DNA of 6,693 nucleotides from an uncultured Lachnospiraceae bacterium (GTDB lineage: Bacteria > Bacillota > Clostridia > Lachnospirales > Lachnospiraceae). Below are positions 1 through 6,448 of the stretch, piece by piece (positions within the stretch are counted from its first letter, which is position 1; each line of letters begins with the position of its first letter). The notes under the pieces are model-generated. The model did no database searches. It was not told the origin of the DNA and saw only the letters and a list, made by a program, of their open reading frames with translations. The stretch spans positions 1 to 6,693 of the forward strand of contig CAMOQY010000079.1 of NCBI GenBank assembly GCA_946623295.1. The letters run 5' to 3'. The position numbers were made by a program, and so were the translations under genes.

Positions 1-138
1 CGAAAAAGACCCTATCTGTATTATGCCGGGCAGTCTGCAAACGACTGCGGTGGCAGTGCGATTGAATTTACCGGATCAAATCCGGCAATGACTTTGGGGC
101 CATGCCGCCCGGTTTCAGTAAAAATCCGACCGCTCTTA
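1..138. other. Noncoding region downstream of hppA with two inverted repeats
   Basis: No gene is supported here. Two inverted repeats are visible. The first is at 68-88 (CCGGAT-CAA-ATCCGG core, extendable to 9 bp with one G-U pair in the minus-strand transcript). The second is at 30-48 (GCAGTC and GACTGC around 7 nt). On the minus strand, T5 follows hppA directly at 124-120 but without a preceding hairpin, and another T5 lies at 8-4. Either repeat could mark the hppA 3' end, but neither is followed directly by a U-run. Confidence 0.4.
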
Positions 139-2226
139 TCAAAGGAGCCTGGCCAGGTTAAGGAGCACGATCAGCCCGGAGAAAACTATGGAGACGGTCG
201 AGCAGAGCTTGATCAGGATGTTCAGGCTCGGGCCGGTGGTGTCCTTGAAGGGATCGCCCACGGTATCTCCCACGACTGCCGCCTTGTGCTGCTCGCTTCC
301 CTTGCCGCCGTGATGACCGGACTCGATGTACTTCTTGGCGTTATCCCAGGCGCCGCCCGCATTGGACATAAATACCGCCATGGCAAAACCTGTGACTGAC
401 ACACCTCCCAGCAGTCCGACCACTCCCACAGGCCCGAGGATCAGACCCGTCAGGATCGGAACGATGATGGCAAGGAGCGCGGGAGCGACCATCTCGTGCA
501 GAGCGCCTTTGGTGCAGAGAGCCACGCAGCGCGCGTAGTCAGGGTCGTTTTTGTACTCCATGATGCCCGTGATCTCACGGAACTGGCGGCGCACCTCCAC
601 AACTATCGACTGAGCGGCCTTCTGTACTGCACTCATCGTCAGCGCCGAGAAAACAAAGGTCAGCAGCGCGCCGATAAAAAGCCCGACCAGCATCAGAGGA
701 TTTGTTATGGTAAGATCCAGTGTCTCTGTCGTTCCCTTCTGTACGATATCGACATAACTGACCATCAGAGCCAGAGATGTAAGAGACGCGGAGCCTATGG
801 CAAAGCCCTTGCCGGTAGCTGCCGTGGTATTTCCCAGGGAATCCAGCGCGTCAGTGCGCTGACGGACCTCTTCGGGAAGACCGGCCATCTCCGCGATACC
901 GCCCGCGTTATCAGCGACGGGGCCGTATGCATCTGTAGCCAGAGTAATGCCCAGCGTAGAGAGCATGCCCACTCCGGCGATACCGATACCGTAGAGACCC
1001 ATATTAAAGGAGAGCGCTCCGCCTGCCGCAAAGAAGCTGACGATAACAGCCACAGCCACGATAAGGATAGGCGCCATGGAGCTCTTAAGCCCCAGTGAGA
1101 TGCCTCCGATAATGATCGTAGCGCTTCCCGTCTCACTGGAATCGGCCAGCTTTTGAGTGGGCTTGTACGTATCCGAAGTGTAGTACTCGGTAAAATACCC
1201 TATCGCGCATCCGCCGATAAGTCCGCTGAGAATAGCCACATATACTCCCCAGTTTCCTATTATAAAATATGTAAGCGGAGCAGCCGCGATCGCCTCGAGA
1301 ATGGCAGCGGTATACGTGCCTGTGCGGAGCGAACGCAAAAGAGATTCCTGGGTCGCATTTTCTTTTGTCTTTACAAGGAACGATCCTATGATGGAGCAAA
1401 TAATTCCGCTCACGGCCAGAAGAAGCGGCAGCAGCATTCCGTTAAAGCCATATCCCGCGATCGCGCCGAGAGCGAAGGTAGCGAGGATCGAACCTACATA
1501 ACTCTCATAAAGGTCAGCGCCCATTCCGGCAACATCGCCTACGTTATCTCCCACATTATCCGCGATAGTAGCAGGGTTGCGGGGATCATCCTCCGGTATG
1601 CCGGCCTCCACCTTACCCACGAGGTCCGCGCCCACATCGGCAGCCTTGGTATAGATACCGCCGCCCACACGGGCAAACAATGCCATGAAGCTGGCGCCCA
1701 TGCCGTTCATGACCATTATATTTCCTATCTCGGTCGGATCCGTCATCCCGAAGCCGTAGCGCAGGATAAAGAACCACATTGTGATATCAAGCATTCCCAG
1801 ACCTACGACGGTAAAGCCCATAACGCTTCCGGATGCAAAAGCTATGCGAAGCCCCCGATTCAGGCTTTCACTGGCGGCCTGCGCGGTACGCGCATTTGAG
1901 TTCGTGGCGATCTTCATGCCTATATAGCCTGCAAGCATGGAGAACACACCTCCGGTAATGAAAGCAAAGGGAGTCACCTTTGAGAGGAGTCTGCCGTCCG
2001 AAGCAAACGCGATGGCCAGCAGCAAGGCAAAGACCACGATAAAGACCTTGAAAACCGTAGAATACTGGTGCTTGAGATAAGCGTTCGCGCCTTCGCGGAT
2101 AGCAGCTGCGATCTTGCGCATCTTCTCATTGCCTTCCGAGGCCGACATCACTTTCTTTCGCTGCAGAACCGTGAATAACAGGGCGACCACGGCTCCGGCG
2201 AATCCGATCCAGAATAATCCGTCCAT
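139..2226 (-). CDS. hppA: K+-dependent membrane pyrophosphatase, probably Na+-translocating
   Basis: This 695-residue integral membrane protein (about 16 helices, normal length) hydrolyses cytoplasmic pyrophosphate and uses the energy to pump Na+ and/or H+ out. The catalytic acidic motifs are all present: DDPRNPATIADNVGDNVGD (213-231), TDAYGPVADNAGG (431-443), SNAGGAWDNAKKYIE (621-635) and DTVGDPFKDTTGPSLN (654-669). K+ dependence is indicated by GNTTAATGKG (465-474): K+-independent enzymes have Lys where A469 stands and usually Thr where G472 stands. The glutamate in DLYES (E241) sits in the helix-6 position typical of Na+-pumping enzymes, one turn before the plant H+-type position. H+ or dual Na+/H+ pumping is not excluded. 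ATG at 2226 has AAAGGAG about 8 nt upstream. It is the last gene of the minus-strand cluster. PPi-driven pumping fits an anaerobe with a limited energy budget. Confidence 0.96.
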   Translation of the reverse strand: MDGLFWIGFAGAVVALLFTVLQRKKVMSASEGNEKMRKIAAAIREGANAYLKHQYSTVFKVFIVVFALLLAIAFASDGRLLSKVTPFAFITGGVFSMLAGYIGMKIATNSNARTAQAASESLNRGLRIAFASGSVMGFTVVGLGMLDITMWFFILRYGFGMTDPTEIGNIMVMNGMGASFMALFARVGGGIYTKAADVGADLVGKVEAGIPEDDPRNPATIADNVGDNVGDVAGMGADLYESYVGSILATFALGAIAGYGFNGMLLPLLLAVSGIICSIIGSFLVKTKENATQESLLRSLRTGTYTAAILEAIAAAPLTYFIIGNWGVYVAILSGLIGGCAIGYFTEYYTSDTYKPTQKLADSSETGSATIIIGGISLGLKSSMAPILIVAVAVIVSFFAAGGALSFNMGLYGIGIAGVGMLSTLGITLATDAYGPVADNAGGIAEMAGLPEEVRQRTDALDSLGNTTAATGKGFAIGSASLTSLALMVSYVDIVQKGTTETLDLTITNPLMLVGLFIGALLTFVFSALTMSAVQKAAQSIVVEVRRQFREITGIMEYKNDPDYARCVALCTKGALHEMVAPALLAIIVPILTGLILGPVGVVGLLGGVSVTGFAMAVFMSNAGGAWDNAKKYIESGHHGGKGSEQHKAAVVGDTVGDPFKDTTGPSLNILIKLCSTVSIVFSGLIVLLNLARLL

Positions 2227-2260
2227 TTTTCAGTCTCCTTTCCTGAAATGAAATATATTC

Positions 2261-2286
2261 CCGGTCCGGATCTGCAGCCGGACCGG
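2261..2286 (-). terminator. Perfect 9 bp hairpin between the pfkB-like gene and hppA
   Basis: CCGGTCCGG (2261-2269) and CCGGACCGG (2278-2286) form a perfect inverted repeat around an 8 nt loop, 8 nt after the pfkB stop. On the minus strand it is followed by an A/T-rich stretch (GAATATATTTCATTTC) instead of a clean U-run. It could be a partial terminator, an attenuator before hppA, or an RNA processing or 3'-end protection stem. No convincing separate promoter for hppA lies between it and the ribosome binding site. Confidence 0.55.
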
Positions 2287-2294
2287 CGAATGTA

Positions 2295-3182
2295 TTACCT
2301 GTAAAACTCGCGGATATAAGCCTCCACGTCCGCACGGGAGCCCCTGAAGACTCCGGGCGTTTCCATCTTCAGCGACACACAGGCCGTTGCGTACAGCAGT
2401 GATTCATCGACTCCGTGTCCGGTTACCCGCATTCCCAGATATGACCCAAAGGTCGTATCACCGCGTCCCGTGCGGCCCGAGAGATTGCGGGCCTTTACCG
2501 GATATCTGAAAAACTGCCTGCCGTCATAGGCCAGCATCTCGGAGTTATGCGAGATCATGATCTCCTTCGCGCCCCAGTCAAAGAGCTGCTTTGCCGCATC
2601 CTCGCGATCCGTCAGGCCGGTCAGGATCTCCGCCTCGGCGGCATCGGTCTTCAGCACGTCCATATACGGGAGAAAGCGCAGCTTGTCCTTCCAGTCATGA
2701 AAACAGAGTTTTCCGTTTTCATTGTGCCTCAGGAAACCCTGGGCATCCGCGGCCAGGCCGCCCTTCTCATGTAAAGCCTCCAGCAGCTCGTTGGGGAAAT
2801 CCCCGTAGAGAAGCCCGGCAAGATGTGTCAGCCTGCAGCTGATATCAGGCAGCTCATCGGGCGTCACAGGATCCGACTGCGCCGGACAGCTTGCGTTTCT
2901 GCGCTCACGGTCCGCCGTAAAATACTCGTTTCTCATCAGGGTAGTCTTTTCCGAAGGGAGCAGCGCCTTGTCTCCATCCGGGACAAGTATCGAATCCATG
3001 ATGTCCCTGTCACTTTCCGCGATCTTGACCCCGGCGAAAACCCTTGCCCCGGCAGATACGGCTGCGGGAGTGCAAAAGGTAACGGCGCCGCCGACGCTCC
3101 GATCCAGAGCGCCTGTAAAATCGATATTCTCATCCCGTGTCGCCGGACCCAGAATGAGAATGTCATATTCTTTTTTACTCAT
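2295..3182 (-). CDS. PfkB-family (ribokinase-like) carbohydrate kinase
   Basis: This 295-residue cytoplasmic protein has the ribokinase/PfkB fold signatures and typical length. The N-terminal strand is DILILGPATRDENI (7-20). A GG substrate-binding segment follows (GGAVTF, 31-36). The KTDAAEAEILTG motif (178-189) is typical of the family. The C-terminal anion-hole/catalytic motif is GRTGRGDTTFGSYL (236-249), with D242 as the likely base. The usual GAGD is GRGD here, placing an Arg in the anion-hole loop. The family phosphorylates sugars, nucleosides or related alcohols with ATP; the substrate cannot be read from sequence. ATG at 3182 is supported by G-rich ribosome binding sequence (GAGGACTGGGG, 3200-3190) lying in the end of the mgtC-like gene. 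It sits between mgtC-like and hppA and is probably cotranscribed with mgtC. Confidence 0.9.
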   Translation of the reverse strand: MSKKEYDILILGPATRDENIDFTGALDRSVGGAVTFCTPAAVSAGARVFAGVKIAESDRDIMDSILVPDGDKALLPSEKTTLMRNEYFTADRERRNASCPAQSDPVTPDELPDISCRLTHLAGLLYGDFPNELLEALHEKGGLAADAQGFLRHNENGKLCFHDWKDKLRFLPYMDVLKTDAAEAEILTGLTDREDAAKQLFDWGAKEIMISHNSEMLAYDGRQFFRYPVKARNLSGRTGRGDTTFGSYLGMRVTGHGVDESLLYATACVSLKMETPGVFRGSRADVEAYIREFYR

Positions 3183-3185
3183 GAT

Positions 3186-3914
3186 TTAACCCCAGTCCTC
3201 GTATTTGAATGAATGTACATCAGGATCTGCCGCGATAAAGGCAGATATCTGATCCTGGATATTCTTTGAAGGAAGCTTGACCTTGAGATCTAAGGTGACT
3301 TTACCCTCTTCTCTCGCGATGTTCGACTCGCTGATGATGATCTTCCACTCATCCAGCTGCCTGTGCAGCCGCTGCATGGCATCCTTGTCATCGTGGAGCA
3401 CGACCACTATCTCTCCGGCAGTATACTTGTCGTTGCCTATAGCAAAACGGTGCATGACTATCTGAAGGATTATGACTATCACGGTAGCGGTAAGCCCGAG
3501 GAAATACATCCCTGCGCCGACTGCCATGCCCACACCGGAGGCCGCCCAGATTCCGGCAGCGGTGGTCAGGCCCTTTACCGTATGATGTCTGTCTCTGAAT
3601 ATGATCCCGGCGCCGAGGAAGGTCACGCCTGTGACTACCTGAGCGGCGATACGCCCGGGGTCTGCCCCCTTCGTTCCGTAAAGAAAAGCGTCAGGGCCTG
3701 CGTCAAGATCGATAAAACCGTATTTGGAAATGATCATAAGCAGACAGGCGGCAAAAGCAACCAGGAAATGCGTGCGGACGCCGGCGTCCTTAAATCTTCT
3801 GGAACGTTCCACGCCTATGGCGATTCCGCAGGCTGACGCCACTACAAGGCGAAGCAGCAGCTCCAGATAGTTATTAAATGTAAATCCGCCATGCATAGCC
3901 TCAAAAAATGTCAT
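3186..3914 (-). CDS. MgtC/SapB family membrane protein
   Basis: This 242-residue inner-membrane protein has the MgtC/SapB layout. Several hydrophobic helices span about residues 15-155 and a soluble ACT-like domain follows at about 165-242. Family signatures are visible: GIAIGVERSRR (30-40), AGVRTHFLV (44-52), TGVTFLGAGIIFRDR (95-109) and VKGLTTAAGIWAASGVGM (113-130). The conserved acidic and basic residues inside the membrane region include E36, R47 and R107. In pathogens, MgtC proteins bind and inhibit the F1Fo ATP synthase and support growth at low Mg2+. Many environmental homologues have no known function. The ATG at 3914 has AAAGGAG 7 nt upstream and follows a good promoter. The stop is 3 nt before the PfkB gene, whose ribosome binding site lies inside the last codons of this gene, so the two are probably translationally coupled. 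Family assignment is firm; physiological role is unknown. Confidence 0.92.
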   Translation of the reverse strand: MTFFEAMHGGFTFNNYLELLLRLVVASACGIAIGVERSRRFKDAGVRTHFLVAFAACLLMIISKYGFIDLDAGPDAFLYGTKGADPGRIAAQVVTGVTFLGAGIIFRDRHHTVKGLTTAAGIWAASGVGMAVGAGMYFLGLTATVIVIILQIVMHRFAIGNDKYTAGEIVVVLHDDKDAMQRLHRQLDEWKIIISESNIAREEGKVTLDLKVKLPSKNIQDQISAFIAADPDVHSFKYEDWG

Positions 3915-3939
3915 GTCCCGGCTCCTTTCAAAATATTAC

Positions 3940-3952
3940 TGCCGCACCGGCA
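3940..3952 (-). other. Small hairpin in the mgtC-like leader
   Basis: The predicted 56 nt leader contains TGCCG-GTG-CGGCA, a perfect 5 bp stem with a 3 nt loop, extendable by one G-U and one A-U pair. It ends about 12 nt before the AAGGAG ribosome binding site (3927-3922). It may affect mRNA stability or translation. It is far too small for a known Mg2+ riboswitch. Confidence 0.35.
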
Positions 3953-3976
3953 ATGCATCCTCTGAAATAAAGCGAC

Positions 3977-4005
3977 ATTATATAACTCCATCCGCTTAAA
4001 GTAAA
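3977..4005 (-). promoter_or_regulatory. Sigma-A type promoter for the mgtC-like gene
   Basis: On the minus strand, TTTACT (4005-4000) and a perfect TATAAT (3982-3977) are separated by exactly 17 bp. Transcription would start near 3970, giving a leader of about 56 nt before the ATG at 3914. Upstream lie an A8 tract (4026-4019), about -49 to -56 from that start, and an A6 tract (4043-4038). The A8 tract falls where an UP element would sit. The promoter separates the mutase operon from the mgtC-pfkB-hppA unit. Confidence 0.75.
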
Positions 4006-4059
4006 GCGCAGATTGTGATTTTTTTTATCATAACTGCTTTTTTATCTAAAAGGAAAGTT

Positions 4060-5628
4060 TCAGGCCTTATACCTCACGCCGCAGCCCTTTACCATTGCAT
4101 CGTACGCCCGTCTGATCTTTTCATAATTACCGTCACGATCAAGCGCTATGCCTCTTCCTACACCGTCCACTATGACGCCTCTGCCGATCTCGGCCAGCTT
4201 CTGATCCAGCTCTCTGAGCATTGCCGGAGCGCTCCCCGGCTCGGTGCTGCGTCCGTCAAAGATGATGTGAAGATATACGTTCTTTACGCCCTCAGCCATC
4301 TCCAGCAGCATAAGCGGGTAGTCGATGCATCCGTGACTGGATTTTTTCGTCAGGTATGCGATCAGATGCAGATTGCTGCCGCGGGCCTTAGCCGCCTCTA
4401 TGGTCTGCAGGAAGACGGGGTTCGTGCGGAACGAGCCGTCCTTTATCGCGTTATCCATGCGCACATCATCCTGCGGTACGATACGGCCTGCGCCGAGATT
4501 TGAATGACCGGCCTCCGAATTGCCGGGCTTGCCGTCCTGCAGTCCGACATCTCCGCCGGATGCGCGGAGCCTGCTGTTCGGATATTTCTCGAGCAGCGCG
4601 TCCCACTCGGGCGTGTCCGCCAGATAGATCGCGTCGCCGTCATCCCCGGTCCCGTATCCCCAGCCGTCCAGAATGATGAGCATCATTTTTTTATTTGTAA
4701 ATCCGTCTGTGGTGATAAGGCTCTCTCCCGTCATCTCGGCGGGTTTATGGATTCCGAGCACGCTGAGGACCGTAGGCGCCACATCGCCGAGCCTTCCGTC
4801 CCGGAGCGTCACCTCGCGTCCCTCCGGATCAAGCACGATAAAGGGAACCAGATTCGTGGTATGGGCCACATGAGGCTTGCCCTCTTTCGTATAAAGCGTC
4901 TCGATATTGCCGTGATCGGCGGTAACTGCCACCACGTAGCCGTTTTTCTTTGCGTAGTGCGCCACCCGGTCCACGTATCTGCTGATCGTGGCCGCGGCTG
5001 TGAGCTTTGCGTCCCTGTTTGCCGTGTGTCCGATGACGTCGCCGTTCGCAAAGTTCGTGACGATGAAATCATATCCTTCATCTACTGCCTGCTCGACCCT
5101 GTCAGCTACCGCCGGCAGACTGAGCTCGGGTTTCTGATCAAACGGAATGCCCTTCGGTGAAGGAATGCAGACGTCATCTTCACCCTCAAAAGGCTTGTTG
5201 TATCCTCCGTTGAAAAAGAACGTTACATGGGCAAATTTCTCTGACTCGGCGCAGTGGAACTGCTTCATGCCGGCCTCGGAAATGATCTGGGCCAAGGGCT
5301 TTTGCACACGTTCGGGAGCAAAAGCGATCGGCAGATTTTTGAATTTCTCATGATACATCGTCATAATGACGAAATCGAGATTCTTTATCTGTTCTCTCTT
5401 GAAGTGACTGAAATCCGGATCGGTAAACGCCTCGGTAAGCTCGATCTCGCGCTCGCCCCTGCGGCAGCAGAATATCACTTCATCACAGTTTTTGATCTTT
5501 CCTACGGGAGCTCCGTCCTCATCCACCAGTACCATCGGCTCCAGAGAATAATCGGTCTGTCCCTGTTCATAGGCTCTCTCTACGGCCTTTGCCAGAGCTT
5601 CACCGCCATGAAATTTCTGATCTGACAT
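4060..5628 (-). CDS. gpmI: Circularly permuted cofactor-independent phosphoglycerate mutase (iPGM) family protein
   Basis: The family interconverts 3- and 2-phosphoglycerate through a phosphoserine intermediate, using two Mn2+ ions. This 522-residue protein has the family's two halves in swapped order. Residues 10-305 match the canonical C-terminal part: R57 and R60 (RGER, canonical RADR), E130-K131 (SEKFAHVTFFFNGG), D197 and H201 (NGDVIGH), D238-H239 (TADHGN), H256 (HVAHTTN), ending in MTGESLI. A linker at 306-313 leads into the canonical N-terminal part: D321 (ILDGWG), nucleophile S371 (GNSEAGH), H432, R460 (DGRS), R492 and R498 (GRGIALDRD). It ends at YKA, next to where the canonical counterpart of residue 10 would begin. 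Spacings match Geobacillus numbering from memory: D321 to S371 is 50 (D12 to S62), D238 to H256 is 18 (D444 to H462). The phosphatase domain (about 107-385) becomes contiguous and the transferase domain is split. Changes at GRD to GRS, HSH to HGC and YYAM to GIAL make glycolytic activity uncertain. No signal peptide or clear terminator is visible. Confidence 0.93.
   Translation of the reverse strand: MSDQKFHGGEALAKAVERAYEQGQTDYSLEPMVLVDEDGAPVGKIKNCDEVIFCCRRGEREIELTEAFTDPDFSHFKREQIKNLDFVIMTMYHEKFKNLPIAFAPERVQKPLAQIISEAGMKQFHCAESEKFAHVTFFFNGGYNKPFEGEDDVCIPSPKGIPFDQKPELSLPAVADRVEQAVDEGYDFIVTNFANGDVIGHTANRDAKLTAAATISRYVDRVAHYAKKNGYVVAVTADHGNIETLYTKEGKPHVAHTTNLVPFIVLDPEGREVTLRDGRLGDVAPTVLSVLGIHKPAEMTGESLITTDGFTNKKMMLIILDGWGYGTGDDGDAIYLADTPEWDALLEKYPNSRLRASGGDVGLQDGKPGNSEAGHSNLGAGRIVPQDDVRMDNAIKDGSFRTNPVFLQTIEAAKARGSNLHLIAYLTKKSSHGCIDYPLMLLEMAEGVKNVYLHIIFDGRSTEPGSAPAMLRELDQKLAEIGRGVIVDGVGRGIALDRDGNYEKIRRAYDAMVKGCGVRYKA
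4684..4716 (-). other. Fusion junction of the permuted mutase, with an A7 tract
   Basis: This segment encodes the residues that join the canonical C-terminus to the canonical N-terminus (roughly ITTDGFTNKKM). It contains a run of seven A on the coding strand (4692-4686), read AAA AAA ATG ATG. Loss of one A would create TGA exactly at the join, overlapping the following ATG as ATGA. That arrangement resembles two coupled genes fused by a one-base change, but this is an inference from one sequence. No good ribosome binding site is visible just upstream of the internal ATG-ATG. Confidence 0.6.
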
Positions 5629-5634
5629 ATGCAA

Positions 5635-5640
5635 CCTCCC
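5635..5640 (-). promoter_or_regulatory. Ribosome binding site that fixes the mutase start
   Basis: GGGAGG lies immediately after the TAA of the HAD gene. It is 6 nt upstream of the ATG at 5628-5626 but directly abuts the in-frame TTG at 5634-5632. The ATG is therefore the likely start, giving 522 residues beginning MSDQKF instead of 524. The tight packing of stop, RBS and start suggests translational coupling to the HAD gene. Confidence 0.75.
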
Positions 5641-6369
5641 TTACCTTCGGGGCTGGAAAATATCCAGCAGTTCCGCGAAATGATGGATTATCATATCCGG
5701 TTTGTTTTCTTCATTGATTTCGGGAAGGACTTTGCCGGGGTACTGCACTCCGATGGTCATTCCCAGACCCGCAGCCTTGGCTCCGACGATGTCGCGGTTC
5801 AGATTATCGCCTACAAAGCACGTTTTCCCTGCATCGGCCCCCGTCTCCTCAAGCGCGTAGTAGTAAATCGCCGGATGCGGCTTGCGGACAAGGCAGATAG
5901 ACGACTGCTGCACGCTCTTGAAATAGGGTCGCAGCCCATCGCGGTCCAGCCACTCATCCACTTCTCTGGTACCTACAAGATCGCTCACTATCGCAAGCGT
6001 ATAGCCTCTCGCGTTAAGCTCCTTTACAGTATCGGCGCCTCCCTCGGTAACTACTCTCTCGCCCTTTGTCCTGCGGTACGCATAAGTGAGGGCATCGGCG
6101 TTCGCCTCGACCCTCTCTCTGTCAAAATCGTATGCAAGCCAGCGTGTCCAGAGCTCTTTTACCGGCGCTTCGCAGTAAAATCTGAGCGCCCATTCGCGGT
6201 ATTTATCATACCTTGGTTCTATGACCTCATGGTAAAAGACCATGGGATCTGTCGTAACTCCCAGCAGCTGTGCGATCTCGGTCCGGGCCTGCCGTATATA
6301 CGCCTCGTCCTTTCGGATGACCCTGAAGGTGTCGCCCAGGTCTATAAAAATCGTATTTATATCCTTCAT
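5641..6369 (-). CDS. HAD-superfamily hydrolase-like protein with atypical motif I
   Basis: This 242-residue cytoplasmic protein has the layout of a C1-cap HAD enzyme. Motif I is at residues 10-14 (DLGDT), followed by a helical cap at about 17-118. Motif II is the Ser in IVSD (S129). Motif III is K163 in RKPHP, and motif IV is GDNLNRD at 187-193. Residue D10 is the expected nucleophile. In the usual DxDGT motif a second Asp two residues later acts as general acid/base; here that position is Gly12 and the Asp is at 13. The protein may therefore be a weak phosphatase, a variant, or a HAD of another chemistry. The ATG at 6369 is supported by AAAAGGAG at 6384-6377, 7 nt upstream. A paralogue lies 79 nt upstream, and the permuted mutase gene starts 12 nt after the TAA, so cotranscription with the mutase is likely. 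The substrate is unknown. Confidence 0.88.
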   Translation of the reverse strand: MKDINTIFIDLGDTFRVIRKDEAYIRQARTEIAQLLGVTTDPMVFYHEVIEPRYDKYREWALRFYCEAPVKELWTRWLAYDFDRERVEANADALTYAYRRTKGERVVTEGGADTVKELNARGYTLAIVSDLVGTREVDEWLDRDGLRPYFKSVQQSSICLVRKPHPAIYYYALEETGADAGKTCFVGDNLNRDIVGAKAAGLGMTIGVQYPGKVLPEINEENKPDMIIHHFAELLDIFQPRR

Positions 6370-6409
6370 CCGATCTCTCCTTTTCTGTCCTCTTTATCAG
6401 CTCGTTCGC

Positions 6410-6439
6410 GCCGGATGCCGCCACGCGGATATCACCGGC
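6410..6439 (-). other. Intergenic two-tier inverted repeat between the HAD paralogues
   Basis: The 79 nt spacer between the two HAD genes holds nested inverted repeats. The outer arms are GCCGG at 6410-6414 and CCGGC at 6435-6439. The inner arms are CCGC at 6418-6421 and GCGG at 6425-6428, around a 3 nt loop. The transcript could fold into a GC-rich stem with an internal loop. No U-run follows on the minus strand, so it does not look like an intrinsic terminator. An mRNA processing or stability element is possible. Chance is also possible in GC-rich sequence. Confidence 0.35.
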
Positions 6440-6448
6440 TGCGCTTCC

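Noticed and set aside
1153..1899. Long plus-strand open frame (248 codons) opposite hppA
   Set aside because: It is antisense to highly conserved pyrophosphatase sequence and its translation is compositionally odd with no motifs.
3915..3970. Mg2+-sensing riboswitch in front of the mgtC-like gene
   Set aside because: The predicted leader is only about 56 nt with one small hairpin, far shorter than an M-box or similar element.
3993..4026. Plus-strand hairpin (CGCTT/AAGCG) followed by T8, resembling a terminator
   Set aside because: There is no plus-strand gene to terminate; the stem is short, the T-run is about 10 nt away, and the sequence is better explained as the mgtC-like promoter region and its A-tracts.
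4027..4059. Intrinsic terminator after the mutase gene
   Set aside because: The minus strand here carries A-runs, not a GC stem plus U-run, so no intrinsic terminator is supported.
4060..5628. Two separate partial mutase genes or an assembly break explaining the swapped halves
   Set aside because: The frame is continuous through the join, the gene has one RBS and one stop, both halves are complete up to the same canonical breakpoint, and the flanking genes are intact.
5629..5634. TTG start two codons upstream for the mutase
   Set aside because: The GGGAGG ribosome binding site would directly abut the TTG; the ATG at 5628 has proper 6 nt spacing.
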